From Epiperipatus broadwayi (Eukaryota; Onychophora; Udeonychophora; Euonychophora; Peripatidae): a stretch of 64,000 bases of DNA. Positions 34,380 through 46,184 of this stretch are shown one piece after another; the first letter of the stretch is position 1; each line of letters starts with the position of its first letter. Position numbers and translations under genes: made by a program. The notes below the pieces were generated by a model. That model did no database searches, was not told the origin of the DNA, and was given only the letters and a program-made list of their open reading frames with translations. The stretch spans positions 734,350 to 798,349 of the forward strand of contig JAQFVV010000274.1 in assembly GCA_028023455.1 (NCBI GenBank), written 5' to 3'.

Positions 34380-35324
34380 TCATTTTTTGTTGTTTGGAAA
34401 CAATGATAGAAAGGCTAGTTTTATGTCCATGTTTGTATTATAATAAATAATTGGATTTATAAAACTAGACGCGCACCATATATGAGTTGGGATGGCGAAG
34501 ATCCACCGATAGAGAAATATTTTGTCTTTCCCCAGAGTAATTTTAAAAAATATGACACATGCTTGCGGTAAATAAAAAATCAAATATGCTATTATAATAA
34601 TTAATAAAGTTTTAGCCAATTTGACTTCTTTATCTTGTTCTTTATTTAATTTGTTCTGATTTGGTTTTACTCTTCTATTACTTTGTCTAACGCATTCAAA
34701 AATTTTAAAGTAGAAATAAATAATAAAAATTGAAGGAAAACACAAAAACAAAATTAGAGACAAAATAAAATACAAATCAAAAACATATGTGCAAACTAAA
34801 AGTTCTTTTATAAACTTCAGTTGTCCTAGTTTGAAAACAATACATAGGGCTTCAAGGATTAAGATTAACCATGCTGCAATAATAGTAATAAGCACAGTCT
34901 TTAATTGAAATAACGTTGAAAATTGCTGAGGTCTAACTATTTTAACAAAGCGATATATGCTCATGTAAAACATTGATATAAAGGACATAGTACCACATAA
35001 AATACAAACAATACCATGAAGTTCACAAATTGAAGGAAAAATGGCAATCCAGGGACCAAATATAAATTCAGATGCAAATACTGAATATATTAATAAAGCC
35101 TTCAAAATGTCCGTTATTGCTAAATTAAGCAGGTAAACGTTATCTAATTTTTGAAGATACTTAAGCTTTATGAGAAGATAAATAAGTATCGAATTTATAA
35201 CGATTGTCAATAGAAAAGTAAAAATAGTACAACAAAATTCAACATATCTTCCAGTTTTATTCATATATTTGTAAAATAATTCGTAATCGTTGTACAACAC
35301 TGACTGATTTGTTTTATTTTCCAT
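34380..35324 (-). CDS. Class A (rhodopsin-like) G-protein-coupled receptor
   Basis: 314 residues if started at the ATG at 35324. Seven membrane segments: TM1 about 28-52 with Asn44; TM2 61-84 with LNLAITD, Asp72; TM3 100-128 with Cys100; TM4 143-164 with Trp152; TM5 183-209 with Pro197; TM6 237-260 with FYLP; TM7 273-296 with NPIIY at 290-294. Cys178 in loop 2 should bridge to Cys100. Asn3, Asn6 and Asn22 are possible glycosylation sites. The usual DRY after TM3 is YRF (124-126), so the acidic residue is missing. TM7 lacks the opsin lysine. The third loop (211-236) is short and basic. Ligand unknown; a peptide, amine or chemosensory receptor are all possible. The frame is intact, with AATAAA directly after the stop. 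An upstream frame extension uses GTG and runs through a splice acceptor, so I reject it. Confidence 0.9.
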   Translation of the reverse strand: MENKTNQSVLYNDYELFYKYMNKTGRYVEFCCTIFTFLLTIVINSILIYLLIKLKYLQKLDNVYLLNLAITDILKALLIYSVFASEFIFGPWIAIFPSICELHGIVCILCGTMSFISMFYMSIYRFVKIVRPQQFSTLFQLKTVLITIIAAWLILILEALCIVFKLGQLKFIKELLVCTYVFDLYFILSLILFLCFPSIFIIYFYFKIFECVRQSNRRVKPNQNKLNKEQDKEVKLAKTLLIIIIAYLIFYLPQACVIFFKITLGKDKIFLYRWIFAIPTHIWCASSFINPIIYYNTNMDIKLAFLSLFPNNKK

Positions 35325-35352
35325 GTAAAATTTTCCTGAAAAGAAAAAAGAC
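35325..35352 (-). promoter_or_regulatory. Likely 3' splice site upstream of the receptor start codon
   Basis: Reading into the gene: GTGTCTTTTTTCTTTTCAG, a pyrimidine run ending in CAG, then GAAAATTTTAC and the ATG. This implies at least one 5' untranslated exon further upstream on the minus strand (higher coordinates), with the whole receptor coded in one exon. Confidence 0.65.
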
Positions 35353-35359
35353 ACTGATT

Positions 35360-36000
35360 AATTTTTCTGGCATTTATAATTTCCCATAAATTCGTTAAAT
35401 ATATTGTGATTACTAAAATTACTGCTAGAAACAAGATCTCAAATTAAAAGTCAATATTTCAAAAACTTTTTAAAAATGTTTTCTTGATTTAAGGAAGGTA
35501 AAAAAGGTATATATCGATTACTGTTATTTTTAAACCCATACATTTGAAATCGACGTTAAAGTGCTTTTAGATTAACCATAAATATGGATATTTACCTAGT
35601 ACACTTATCAATAAGAAAATTAATTTGTTAAAAATCAGAATAAAATGTATTTAACCATCAGCTGAGCATGACATGCAAAGCTAAACATTTTACAATTCTT
35701 TTATAATTCATTTACAAAACTAACGAGAACAAAAAAATATGGCGATAGCTTCTAATATATGATTACATTTGTATCAGACATCACACACACACACACAAAA
35801 ACCTATTCTCCACTCATCATGCTGAAGAGAAAGTCTAATTTTGGATTGGTGATGTCTATCACTGAACAAGTAAGCAAATAGTTTAAATAATTTTATCAAA
35901 TAAAACCTGATTTAATTAAGTGTTTAATAATTAATTTTTTGATCTAGATTAATGAGTACAATTCAAAATATGTTAAATATCTGGCATGTATGTTTAATAT
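35360..36000. other. Upstream region of the receptor, no exon identified
   Basis: AT-rich with an (AC)n run at about 35783-35800. A donor site and promoter must lie somewhere upstream but I could not choose one. Confidence 0.4.
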
Positions 36001-36004
36001 ATAT

Positions 36005-36205
36005 AACAACTGCAGAAAGAAGTTTACAGTTAATTGGAAGAATATCAACTGCGGAAAGAAGTTTACAGTTAATTGGAAGAAAAAACCCTCTCTTTAATCT
36101 TTGAGGTCTTAAAGAAATCAAGCAGAGAAAATCCCTAATATCCATTGTTTATGTTTTTATTGTTACAGCTGTTACTATCATGTGATTATTCATATTGTTT
36201 TACTT
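36005..36205. repeat. Dispersed repeat with a 47-bp internal duplication
   Basis: Matches 29385-29535. Contains a direct duplication of about 47 bp (GAAAGAAGTTTACAGTTAAT at 36015 and 36057). Confidence 0.6.
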
Positions 36206-36214
36206 ATTATATGA

Positions 36215-38420
36215 TTATTTATATAGTAAATGAAGACATATAGGCTGCTCAGTGCTCTCAACTGCTGAGTTGTTTGTGATGATGATTTTCTCAAGATTAT
36301 AAGATTTTAGAATAACAATGATTGATGTGTTTTGTAAATCATATTCTACTTTCCATTTCACGTTGCCTCTTTGCAGGATGGAAATCTTAATACTGATTTC
36401 TTTTGCAATACTCACTGATCCAAATTTTTTATCTGCTTGAAATTCTTTTGTCCAGGAACTATTTTTTCAAACTTTTTCTTACTTGGAAGGGACATTGTTA
36501 ATTTATCTCTAAGCTTTCTTTCAAACTTTGATTGGTAGGATTTTTCTGATTATTGGCTATTGGGTTGAATGTTGTTATAATGGCATAGCAAACAATATAA
36601 TACTATTAATACACTTTCTTTAACCACTTTTTTTATAAGGCAAACCCAAGGACATTTATTTCTAGTGGTCTTCATTAGAGTTCTCTTTAACTCTAAAAGT
36701 ATTAAAAAATACATTTTATTTGGTTGCATATGAAAAGTGGTTAAAGGAAGTGTATAAATGGTATTAAATCAATGCACGAAGTTATAAGAAGTGAAGAGAA
36801 ATTATAATACTTCCCAATGACAACATAGGAAACACAGATTCTTGAATGACAGATTGGTTTTATTCAAAAGTCTTTTTAATATATCTGCTGCATTTTTTTA
36901 CCATATCATTAGACTGTGGATGGTAGGGTGGTGTAAATATTTGTGTAATTCCCATTTAGTTAAATATTGGATGAATTTACTTGGAGTAAATTCAGAGTCT
37001 TTTATGAGATAATATAGTCTCTGGCAAACCTAGATGTGAGATTTCTTGTAATTATTTTATGGTCTGCATTACAGATTCTTATCACTCGATATTCTATCCA
37101 CTGAGAATGAATACCTAATTCTACTAAAAACATATATCTCTTAAAATATAACTAATATAATTGCCCTATATGTACCTATCATGGCTTAGTTGACTTAGGT
37201 TATGATATAGATATTTTTCCTATCAGTTTAGCTGTAGATTAGTATAGTTTACAATTTCTAATAAAATTCTCAATTTCTAGGTATAGTTCTTGACAGTACT
37301 TTGACTCCTACTACTATTGGATTACCATGGTGAAGGAAATTAAGTATCTTTTGACATTAAATTGACCATATTACAACTCTATCACCGTATAATGAACAAT
37401 AATCTTTACAAATGATAAGTTTCATTTTGGCATTCTAAAATAACAATGATAATCATTCCATTGCAGGATAATCTCTGTTGCCATTTAATTAGATTTTGGT
37501 ATATTTTGTCATTATTAGTCCAGTTTAATACCATTTTAACTGTGATCAGAAAGTATCAATGTAATTTATTTTAACTTCAGGCCTTCTGGATTCCAGTTTA
37601 CCAGAAATCAGAGATAATGCATCTGTGTGTCAAATTAGTTTCTTCTTTGTTTATATCCAATTTACCAGCCTAGCATATACCAAAGGCAAAAGGATCAGGA
37701 CCAGGTATTGAACTGATGAATATAATTAACAATAGTTTACTGTTTTGTACTATTGAGAAGTTTTACCCTATAGTTATAGATGGAATCTTTTTATTCTGAA
37801 TGTTCATCCTTTAAGTAAATTTTTCAGTATCGGATGATGTTCTGTATGTTTGCACAATTGATATTCCTTCACTATCCATTAGGTGTCTTAGTACAGATCC
37901 CTACATAATATTTAGAAGCATATGTAGTTAAGACTACTTCAAGATTACTGTTAGAATGAATGAGCAGCTTAATTGAAATTAACAATGTACCATTTAGTTA
38001 AGAACTTTCTTTGGCTTTCAATCCATTTCTTATTTTTTCTTAACAAATAATATAATGTCAGGCTATCTTTGCTTCATTCAATAGAAAAGGGTTGACAAAA
38101 GTTCCAAAAAAACTTTTATATCTCTAACTTTTGATGGTCATGGAACATTTTGCATTATTCACACTGTTTCAAGAGCATGTGATTTATCATTTTCACTAAA
38201 TATATATTTAAGAAACTTTACCTCATGTGAAATCCATATACACCCCCTCCACTATTGTATCCTAAATTTATACAGACTTCAATAGACATTAAGTCAGGAA
38301 TGATTCTGAATTTGTGTGATGAAGTATGTTGTCTGAAATATAGTCAAAGAATAAAATAACATAGTATATATTGGAGTAGAGCATCCATTTTTATTTGAAA
38401 TACATCCTAGAGCTGTTGTT
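36215..38420 (-). pseudogene. Decayed Ty3/gypsy pol: RT, RNase H, integrase
   Basis: Many stops and frameshifts, but the order of remnants on the minus strand is that of Ty3/gypsy pol. FQIKMDALL (about 38390) is the RT palm; VKFLKYIFSEN (about 38200) corresponds to the thumb motif FLGHIVSE; TYASKYYVGICTKTPNG (about 37900) is the start of RNase H; DALSLISGK (about 37600) is the end of RNase H; SEFTPSKFIQYLTKWELHKY with HHPTIHS (about 36930-37000) is the integrase core; FERKLRDKLT (about 36520) and KWKVEYDLQN (about 36350) are integrase C-terminal pieces. An old, dead insertion, unrelated in detail to the element at 2283-13158. Confidence 0.72.
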
Positions 38421-39709
38421 ATATCACAGTATAGATAGTTTCACTGATGGTATTAATAGGTTTCATAATTATATATTGAGACTACTATGAAAACAAATAA
38501 ATATTATTTTATTAACAATAGTTCAATGATGACATGATATTACCCATGAAGGGACATATCAAGAATTATACCCTACAAATATAGTATTTGGGTTATACTG
38601 GAGAATAATTTTATTTATTTTATCAGAAGTTTTTTTAAAGATTTTTTTTGAGCTTTTTTCATAGAAGTTTCGCTCCAACAATGGAGATTGAGTCTTTTTG
38701 AACACCAAAGATATGGCCATATTCTAAAAAAAATCTTTATCAAAAGGCGATACTAAGACGATTAACATTGATAAGATTTAGTGGAAGGGTAAGTTCATAT
38801 TCTCAAAACAGTAATTGTAAGGAAGTACATTGTGGATTAAAATGGGAAGTTAGAGGTATTAAGCAAACAAATATCTAACTTATCTAGATTATAAATATGG
38901 TGCTACTGCTTTTAAAAATAATTATTCAAAGCTCCAGAAAGTCCAATATATGTGATTAGATGAAAGCTATAAAGTAGAAATGATAGATTCTAAAAAGATT
39001 CAAGTAATATTCAATTTTTCCCCCCAAAACAGTTGAAAATAAATATAGTAGCATAATGCCACCTAGTGAAAGCTACAGTAATCAATAGATACCAAAAGAT
39101 TTGTGATTTTAAATTCCTCTATAATGCCAACTCAACCAATATCCCAAGACTTATTTCTATTTTGTGGCTGTCATCAGTGAGAACCTTGGATTTGAGAGCA
39201 ATGCGTTTAAACCTCCAACAATTATGTTCATTTACGAATTCAGTTATCTATAAAGAAATAATCCCAACTTGAAAAGATAATAATGTTTCCAACCCTTGGT
39301 AATTGCTTATTTAGTCACATAGAACCCAAACCCAATTTAATATCTATTTATTTTTATGCTTTCAGATTTTTTATAACCATAATCACTAAAATAGTATATC
39401 TAGGATTGGTATTAAATCATTAAAACATCACATGACCACCTTTTTTTCTTGCACAAGCTATTAAAATAGCAGCAATTCTCTCCATGTAACAGTGACACCT
39501 AGAACAAGCTATACAAGCAAATTATCTTGAATTGAAAACATTATTGTGTTTTCAATTTGGGATCATTGCTTTATAGGTGATAGAATAGACAAAAGACAGT
39601 TACTAGAGGGATGCAATGGTTCCAAAGATTTATATGCATTGCTCTCAGATCAAGGGCTTCTTACTGGTAACAGCCATAAGCTAAAAATTATTCTGGGCAT
39701 ATTAGATGA

Positions 39710-39996
39710 CAAAGGCAAAACTCTCCATACAGTAGTGCCACCCTGTGCTAACCAGAGTAATCAATAGATGCCAAAAGGCTTGTGCATAAAATACCTATCT
39801 AGTGCCTACTCATCCAATATCCCCAGACTAGTTTCCGGCTTTGGACATCATCAGTGAGGAGCCTTGGATCTGAGAGCACTGTACCTAGATCTTAGGATCT
39901 AATGCAACCCTCCAGCAGCCACCTTTTAACTCTACTTTACTACAAAACTATGAGAATGAAATTGAAAGCACAAAAATATTTTCAATCTAAGCTCAA
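39710..39996 (-). mobile_element. Palindromic retroposon family, single-arm copy with 12-bp target duplication
   Basis: 287 bp flanked by CATATTAGATGA at 39698-39709 and 39997-40008, inserted in the older copy. It consists of one arm only, from GGCAAAACTCTCCATACAGT inward to TCAATCTAAGCTCAA. Read on the minus strand it is complete at the end bearing the arm terminus and cut at the other end, as expected for 5' truncation during reverse transcription. Confidence 0.8.
39820..39860 (-). ncRNA. Hammerhead ribozyme, intact core bases
   Basis: Minus strand: TCCTCA, CTGATGA (39848-39854), TGTCCAAAGCCG as an imperfect stem II, GAAA (39832-39835), CTAGTC with GTC as the cleavage triplet, TGGGGA. Stem I pairs six for six with one wobble. 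ACTAGT is a self-complementary stem III. Confidence 0.65.
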
Positions 39997-40640
39997 CATA
40001 TTAGATGAGTAAGCATTAGATAGGGATTTAAATGCACAGTCTTCTGGCATTTACGTCTAAAATTTATTGCTTGAGATAGGTGGCAGTATTGTATTGACAA
40101 AGTTACAACTACTTTAATAGCTTCTGCAAGAAATAGAAATAGTGATCATTTGAAAAAACAAATATGGTGTGCAATAAATTAGGAGCTAAGTATTATAAAC
40201 ACTAAGATCTGATTATTAATACTTATTGAAACTTAAATATATGGACTTATTTTGGTGAAAGTGACTTAAAGAAAATGTGTTTATGTGTCATATATTTTTA
40301 ACAAATGTATTTTATCAATAAGTTTATGTGGAGTTTAAAATTGGATACTTAATAGAAAATCAAAAGGCAGATTGCAAACTATGCAACACAATCTATAGAG
40401 ATATATTTTGGAATTAACATGGAGTGAAAGTGAAATATATGGATGGATAAACAAGCTTGTATACATCACTGACATTAAAATTGTTATAATGAAGTTGTGT
40501 TAGACACGTCATTAGAATATGCGACAATAAATTTGACAAGGAAGTTCATATCGATCCTCCATGATTATAAGACCCACAGTAAAAGACTACAAGTAAATGA
40601 ATGAATGTTCAAAAGCTAAGTGAAGCTACGTTTTAAAGAA

Positions 40641-41287
40641 AGTGAACTCCACAAAGAGAAGTTTTATCTGTTTTGGATTAATAATGATTGAAAACGATGA
40701 TATATATATACTTACGGAATTATACACAATGTATATACAAAAGTGAATTTATTTTTCAAATAAATAAATAATAATTTATTTTGTAAAACAATTAAAAATA
40801 AATTGTTATTCGTGTTTAAAAATTTAAGAAAGTTATTGATAATAATTTAATTGTATATAAAAATTTACATTAAATGTGAATTAATCGATTTAAATAACAA
40901 TTTACTAAATGTAACATACATAATGTTTAATCACCCTCCCAAACTTACGTCTTTCAGAAAATTCGTCTGTGAATAAATATAAGGAATGACTTCAAATATC
41001 ACGATTCAAAAAGGGCACTCCTTCCAAATGTTATGTTTTTTCATCAAGGCCTTCTGTGAAAAATATGAAGTCTGAACTTTAAACAGCACGATTTTATATT
41101 TATTTACAGAGGGCCTTGCTGAAAAACGTAACGTTCGGGAAGGTTTATTGAACAATTTGTATTTGAACCATTTGCACTGGGATATTTTCTTATACATATA
41201 TACATAAAAGCTAAGATTTTTATGCGCAGTAGTTATAAAGGATATATTTTCAAAGTTCATAGACATATATTTAAGAGTATTATAAAT
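40641..41287. other. AT-rich DNA with a short imperfect tandem repeat
   Basis: At 40955-41115 a module (TCTGTGAATAAATATAA, CTTC, CACGATT) recurs two to three times. No gene recognised. Confidence 0.45.
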
Positions 41288-41297
41288 GTTTCATCTG

Positions 41298-41402
41298 TAG
41301 TCAAGCGTTGCCAGCCGCCTTGCAAGCAAGAAGTTGGTTGCAGACGGTTGTAGCGGGTTCGCCTCCCGGTCGGTGCTATGACATATGGAAAAGAAAAAAA
41401 AA
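41298..41402 (+). mobile_element. tRNA-derived SINE, 10-bp target duplication
   Basis: 105 bp flanked by GTTTCATCTG at 41288-41297 and 41403-41412. The A box TAGTCAAGCG lies near the start and the B box GGTTCGCCTCC 50-60 bp later, as in a tRNA head. An A-rich tail (AAAAGAAAAAAAAA) ends the element. There is no long body after the tRNA-like part. A second copy is at 45562-45671. Confidence 0.82.
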
Positions 41403-41412
41403 GTTTCATCTG

Positions 41413-41885
41413 GATCAGAAATGATTTTGTCTGGATAAAGCGTTTTGTTTTACAAATATTGTAGAAACGCTGGAACAAAATAAATAGTCCATCTTATAAA
41501 TAAATAAAACATATAAAAAAGGGAAAGTAACAATGGATAAATAATCTGTATAAAATTAAGTTGTTTTGGTTTAAAAATATTTTTTTCCCAAATGGGAGAT
41601 AATTTCGACGTTATTGATAATATAAGACCTTTTAAGAATCCCACTGATCTCTGTGATTTCTTTTTGTGGTGAATATAAAACCTGGTTGCAATCCTGGTGT
41701 TATAAAAATCTATATTTTTAACTAATATGCATAACAAATGAATTGAGAACCGATAAGGATAAATGCTATTTTAGTACATTAGGATGTTTATTAGTCTTAA
41801 TACTAGAAATGATGATTATTATGTTCTTTTCGTTGAATCTAAACATTTTATATATTTTCCTTCTTATCTTTTAAAAAAACTTCAT
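41413..41885. other. AT-rich DNA, nothing recognised
   Basis: Short minus frames at 41257-41737 have no domain signature and the first crosses the SINE. Confidence 0.5.
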
Positions 41886-41904
41886 TTCTTCTTATCAGCC
41901 ATAT

Positions 41905-42440
41905 ATATATATATATACTTACATCTTTAACACCCAACGTTTCGATCACTTTTTTTTCTGCCAGTGATTTTCAAGGATCTATAAAATTATATATTTATTA
42001 TTACAAATGAAATTAATATATAAAAATGTATATACCTTTATCATTAAAAACAATAATATTTTACTTTTATCTATCAATACAGCTTTTTTTGCATATATAT
42101 TTTTATTATATAACTTACATTTACTTACTTCTTTTTTCTCTCCAACTTTTTTCCTTTTATATACTCATTTTTCTAAAAACATAAAAAATACCAACAATTT
42201 TCTTTCTTTTTGTCCTTTATATATACAGTATATGTAAAAAAGATGTATTGATAAATAAAAGAAAAATGTTATTGTTTTTTTTTATGATAAGGATATATAC
42301 ATTTTTATATATTAATTTTATTTGTAATAACAATATGTACAACTGTGTAATTTTATAGATTCTTGAAAATGACTAGAGAAAAAAGTGGTCGAAACCTTGG
42401 GTGTTAAAGATGTGAATATATATATATATATATATTGTAA
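41905..42440. repeat. Inverted repeat resembling Penelope terminal repeats
   Basis: The arm at 41920-42045 (ACATCTTTAACACCCAACGT, TCTATAAAATTATA, TATATACCTTTAT) faces the arm at 42290-42415, with AT microsatellites outside both. The arms contain a hairpin next to CGAAACGTTGGGTG, similar to hammerhead flanks, but the CUGANGA half is degraded (CTTGAAA). The 42007-42237 frame in between has no domain. Confidence 0.6.
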
Positions 42441-43029
42441 TGGTTCGCATTCCCTTAAGGAATGAGGGTGAACACATCTAACTATAGATGGACTTAGAGT
42501 CTTCATATAGGATGCCATGAATGATATGATATAAATTTATTCCATAATTGCATCTATTTTAAATAAGGTAATTTAATATTTGAATATTCAATATAGATAC
42601 ATCTTAGACCAGTTCATTCAATCTTCACCTCTTTTGATTATTCCATTATGCGCAGTATTCGAACTCAGGGGGAATTTTGCATTTAACTCTCTTCAGGCGT
42701 CCATTAGCATTCTATAGTAATAACAATATTTAATATAATTTCAATAGATTCTTAAAATTACTTTCAACCAAGTTATCATGATATTAAGTTAGGATGATAT
42801 ATTTAAATATGGGTATGCATATTCAATCTTATTTTATTATGAAAATAAAATAAATAATTTAAATAAATCAGTAACTTTTTTAAAATAAGAAAAAATTAAC
42901 AATATTTATTAACTGTCAACAATTTAAATTTATTGTTATATATATCAATATTTATAATTATGAGTGCTTTACATACATTTCTACTATATTAGTATATTAT
43001 AAATTTATTTAATGCACACAGTGCACACA
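42441..43029. other. AT-rich DNA, nothing recognised
   Basis: No structure seen. Confidence 0.5.
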
Positions 43030-43140
43030 TTGATTACGTAAGTAACATTTACTAAGGCAATAAACTTCAAGAAAGTGCGCTTGAAAATGCGAAGATAGGG
43101 AGGAGCTCTACAGGTCTTAACCACAAGCTACTTTCCATAT
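43030..43140. repeat. Single arm of the fold-back element family of 16440-16660
   Basis: ATTACGTAAGTAACATTTAC ... GGAGCTCTACAGGTCTTAAC matches the left arm of the hairpin at 16440 with scattered changes. The opposite arm is absent. Confidence 0.65.
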
Positions 43141-45547
43141 TCCCATATTAAATATGTATTATAGCACAAACAATAAATGAAATTTTATAATTTCAGACAT
43201 TATAATAATACTAACTATCTAAATTTAATTTAAACAATATAAGTATAAATGAAGACTTTTGTAATATCAAATCCTTTTGAGGGAATTCCAATTTTATAAG
43301 ATCCCCCCTCTATGTCTGGTCCCTATCATTGAAAGAAAAGACTTTCATCCAAGGATATCAATCATTTATGTGAATAATAAATAAACAAATATTGCTAAAT
43401 TAATTAAGTTAGTAATAAACAAAAATTCTGTCTTGTCATAAGTGAATGAATGTAATATGAAGAACAATAAAAATCTTATCTTCATATTAAGTTTAATTAT
43501 TTCCCTGGTCAAGTCGCTTTAAAAGGAAGACCTAAATTTTATTAATAAAAAAAAATTATTTAACCCAATGATCTTTCCATTTTCTTTTCATCTAATGATT
43601 TTCCAAACTGGATTATCCCAACATAAGTAGATTTTAGAAGCATAGGAAGTAAAATTAGATATTTAAGGATGATACATAAAGATGATATGATGTATTAAAA
43701 GTTTATGGTATTGTCCTATTCATTTCCATAAATTGAAGTAATGTTTATTAAAAATAAAGTTCTTTATTTTTTGGTCATCAATCATCGGTGCGGCAATCAG
43801 TAGACTCCGTTGTTCCTAAATGTTCCTCTTATGTGATGTTGGCATCTCCTTTAATAAATTACTTCGATATAAAATGAAATTGCACTTTTAATTATATAGA
43901 TGAAATATGTATATATTTTAAGCATTTCAGTAGAAATAAGTAATTACACTGCTTTAGGTTAAAACAAAAGCATTTGATTCTACGACAAATTGTCTTTTCT
44001 CACAATGTATTTTACATAACTTGAAATCTTCTTAAAATAATTTGTTTAGATATATAAATGTTTTTTGATGATATTTATTTTCCTTAAAATTCAAGTTTAG
44101 AAAGATATCATTAAGAATTTCTCTAATTAATATATAAAAAAATAATTTCATATTTTGAAATTATTATTAATGATACTAAAGAGTAATTTATTTACTCTTT
44201 TCTTGAGTGATATTAGAGTTCTCGACTAATGAAGATATTATAAATAGGGAAAATTTATTCAAACTATTGATCCATCTTTTTAATGTGTTTGGAATTCGAA
44301 CACAGCAAAATAACTATGTGTAGTGACTAGTACATTTGTAAAAGATAGAATTAATTTGGAAATTATTTGATTTAACTTTTATAGTAGAATCGACTTTCGG
44401 TAATTAACATGAATTAAGTTTACTATTTCATTTCACGATTTTGTGTTCGATTGTTGTTGAATGTATCATAATTAATTATTGTATAATTGAGTTCTAATTT
44501 TATTTCCTTCGTGTTTAGTATATGACTTGACCTAAGGTTATCTCTGTTTTGCATCTTTGTTAGTAATATTAGTCAACTTAAATAATTATATATATATATG
44601 GATGATTGAAAAATAAACCTTTTAATATTTGATTTTATTAAAATAACTATTTATTTGACTTGACTTTTGTTATTAAAATTTTATAGTTTAACATTTACGT
44701 TATATATGTGTGTATATATATATATGTATTTTAGTCTAATGTATTTACTATTTATAAATTTACAATTATACTTTTTAAGTTTATGTTTTGATATTGCACA
44801 TAAACAAGTGAGGTTAACAAGATTATAAGTTACCCTGACAATATATATATATATTAAACCGAGTCCATTTCAAATAGAATCTGCTTCATTGGGTTTTAAC
44901 CCTTTTTTTAACATAACTTTAATTTTTATATTTTAAATATTAAGTGAAGGGACCAATCCTTCAAGCAGAGGGGAAAATACCACCAATAGCAGAGTTATCA
45001 ATGATACCCATGATCATATTGAGCTATGCACAGCACAACACCATAAAATTTCCAGACAGTGGCCCACCTCGACTGCTAGATTCAAACCCCTACCATCCAA
45101 AGCATTTTATTTGTTTAGAGTAAACCTCAGTTGCCAGCTAATTACAAGAAGTAACTAACATACCCGGATGGTAAACCCATAATCCAGCACTTGAAATATC
45201 CCAACTAGCTCCATCAAAATGTAATATAATAAACTGCTTTAATTAGTGGTATTAGTAAAAGAATTGACCGACAAATACTGATTTCCAAAAATAATTTATT
45301 TGTACTGACTGGAATAATACTGCTGAAAAATTATCTGATCTGATGATGATTTTTTTTCAGGCCTATTTATATATTATTACTCTTATTGTTCAGCTTGCTT
45401 AACATTTTTTTTTGATTAACTTTATTAATTAAATTCCCATTATTTGTTCACATTCCCGTACTAGATTAATTTTCTTAGGATAAGATCTAACTTTTTAATT
45501 ATTCCCATTGTTTATTTGTAGCTATATTTGAATTTAATTTAACTTTT
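43141..45547. other. AT-rich DNA, nothing recognised
   Basis: Several AT microsatellites (44590, 44705, 44840). No gene or named repeat. Confidence 0.5.
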
Positions 45548-45561
45548 ATGTTACAAACTTT

Positions 45562-45671
45562 TTTTTTTTCATATGTCATAGCATCTGCCGGGACGCGAAC
45601 CCACACCCGTCTGCAACCAACTACTTGCTTGCATGGCGGCTGCGATACCTCTCGGCTAACAACGCAAGACA
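45562..45671 (-). mobile_element. tRNA-derived SINE, 14-bp target duplication
   Basis: Flanked by ATGTTACAAACTTT at 45548-45561 and 45672-45685. On the minus strand: A box TAGCCGAGAG, shared middle GCAAGTAGTTGGTTGCAGAC, B box GGTTCGCGTCC, then CAGATGCTATGACATATG and an A tail. Better preserved than the copy at 41298. Confidence 0.87.
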
Positions 45672-46184
45672 ATGTTACAAACTTTATATTACAATTTTCT
45701 TTTTTTTTTAAATTCAACTTTCTTTTTTTATACTTACACATATATTCACATTTTAATGTATTTTTTAAAATCAACACACACATTTTTCTTATTTTCTTTT
45801 AAATAAATGATAAGAGAGAAATATACTTTTTAAATCTTTTTTATTTTATTTAGCTAAATTTCTTCCCCCCTCACATTGTTTTATTATTATTTTAAACTAA
45901 ACAAAACTTCTTTTTTAACTTTACTATTGACCTCCGGCTTCTAACACTAATTATTTTTCCCTCTTAAATATTTGGTTGTTTTCTTTTAGCGTGTTGAAAC
46001 CGCTTGAGGGCATAATTTCTATGTAAACAAACAGAATTTTAATGTTACCAGGCCGTTGTTCTTTTTTTCAACTTTATAGTGCTTTTTGTGATTTACAATA
46101 AAATCATAAATAATGAAATCTATCTATAAAAAATAAAAAATAAATTGGATAAACCTTTTTTTTTAATTTTTATTTTTCTAAAAT

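Larger units (their letters stand above)
39047..40115. repeat. Palindromic retroposon family, old copy inside the LINE
   Basis: Left arm from CATAATGCCACCTAGTG (39056) and right arm ending AGGTGGCAGTATTGTATTGA (about 40098). A decayed ribozyme on the minus strand keeps CTGATGA (39171-39177) and GAAA (39154-39157) followed by TAAGTC. The right arm is split by a younger copy at 39710-39996. Confidence 0.72.
38815..40640 (+). pseudogene. Decayed RTE-like LINE, interrupted by palindromic repeats
   Basis: The first half, 38815-39040, reads LQEVHCGLKWEVRGIK and, with frame changes, KVEMIDSKKIQVIFNFS. This matches LQEVFCGLKWEAKGVKINGD to KINVKKIKAMFNIFY of the LINE at 29745-32285. The second half, 40240-40640, reads VFYQ-VYVEFKIGYLIE, GRLQTMQHNL, LTWSESEIYGWINK and TDIKIVIMKL, which corresponds to the C-terminal LPVLTYRSKTWTLN...IQRLQTTQRSM region and beyond. 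Between them, at about 39047-40115, sit nested palindromic-repeat copies. Confidence 0.72.

Noticed and set aside
35325-35354. Longer receptor frame starting ten codons upstream
   Set aside because: It starts with GTG and reads through a pyrimidine tract and CAG that look like a splice acceptor. The ATG at 35324 is the better start.
41905-42440. Hammerhead in the inverted repeat arms
   Set aside because: CGAAACGTT and a hairpin are present but the CUGANGA half reads CTTGAAA, so I do not call a ribozyme.
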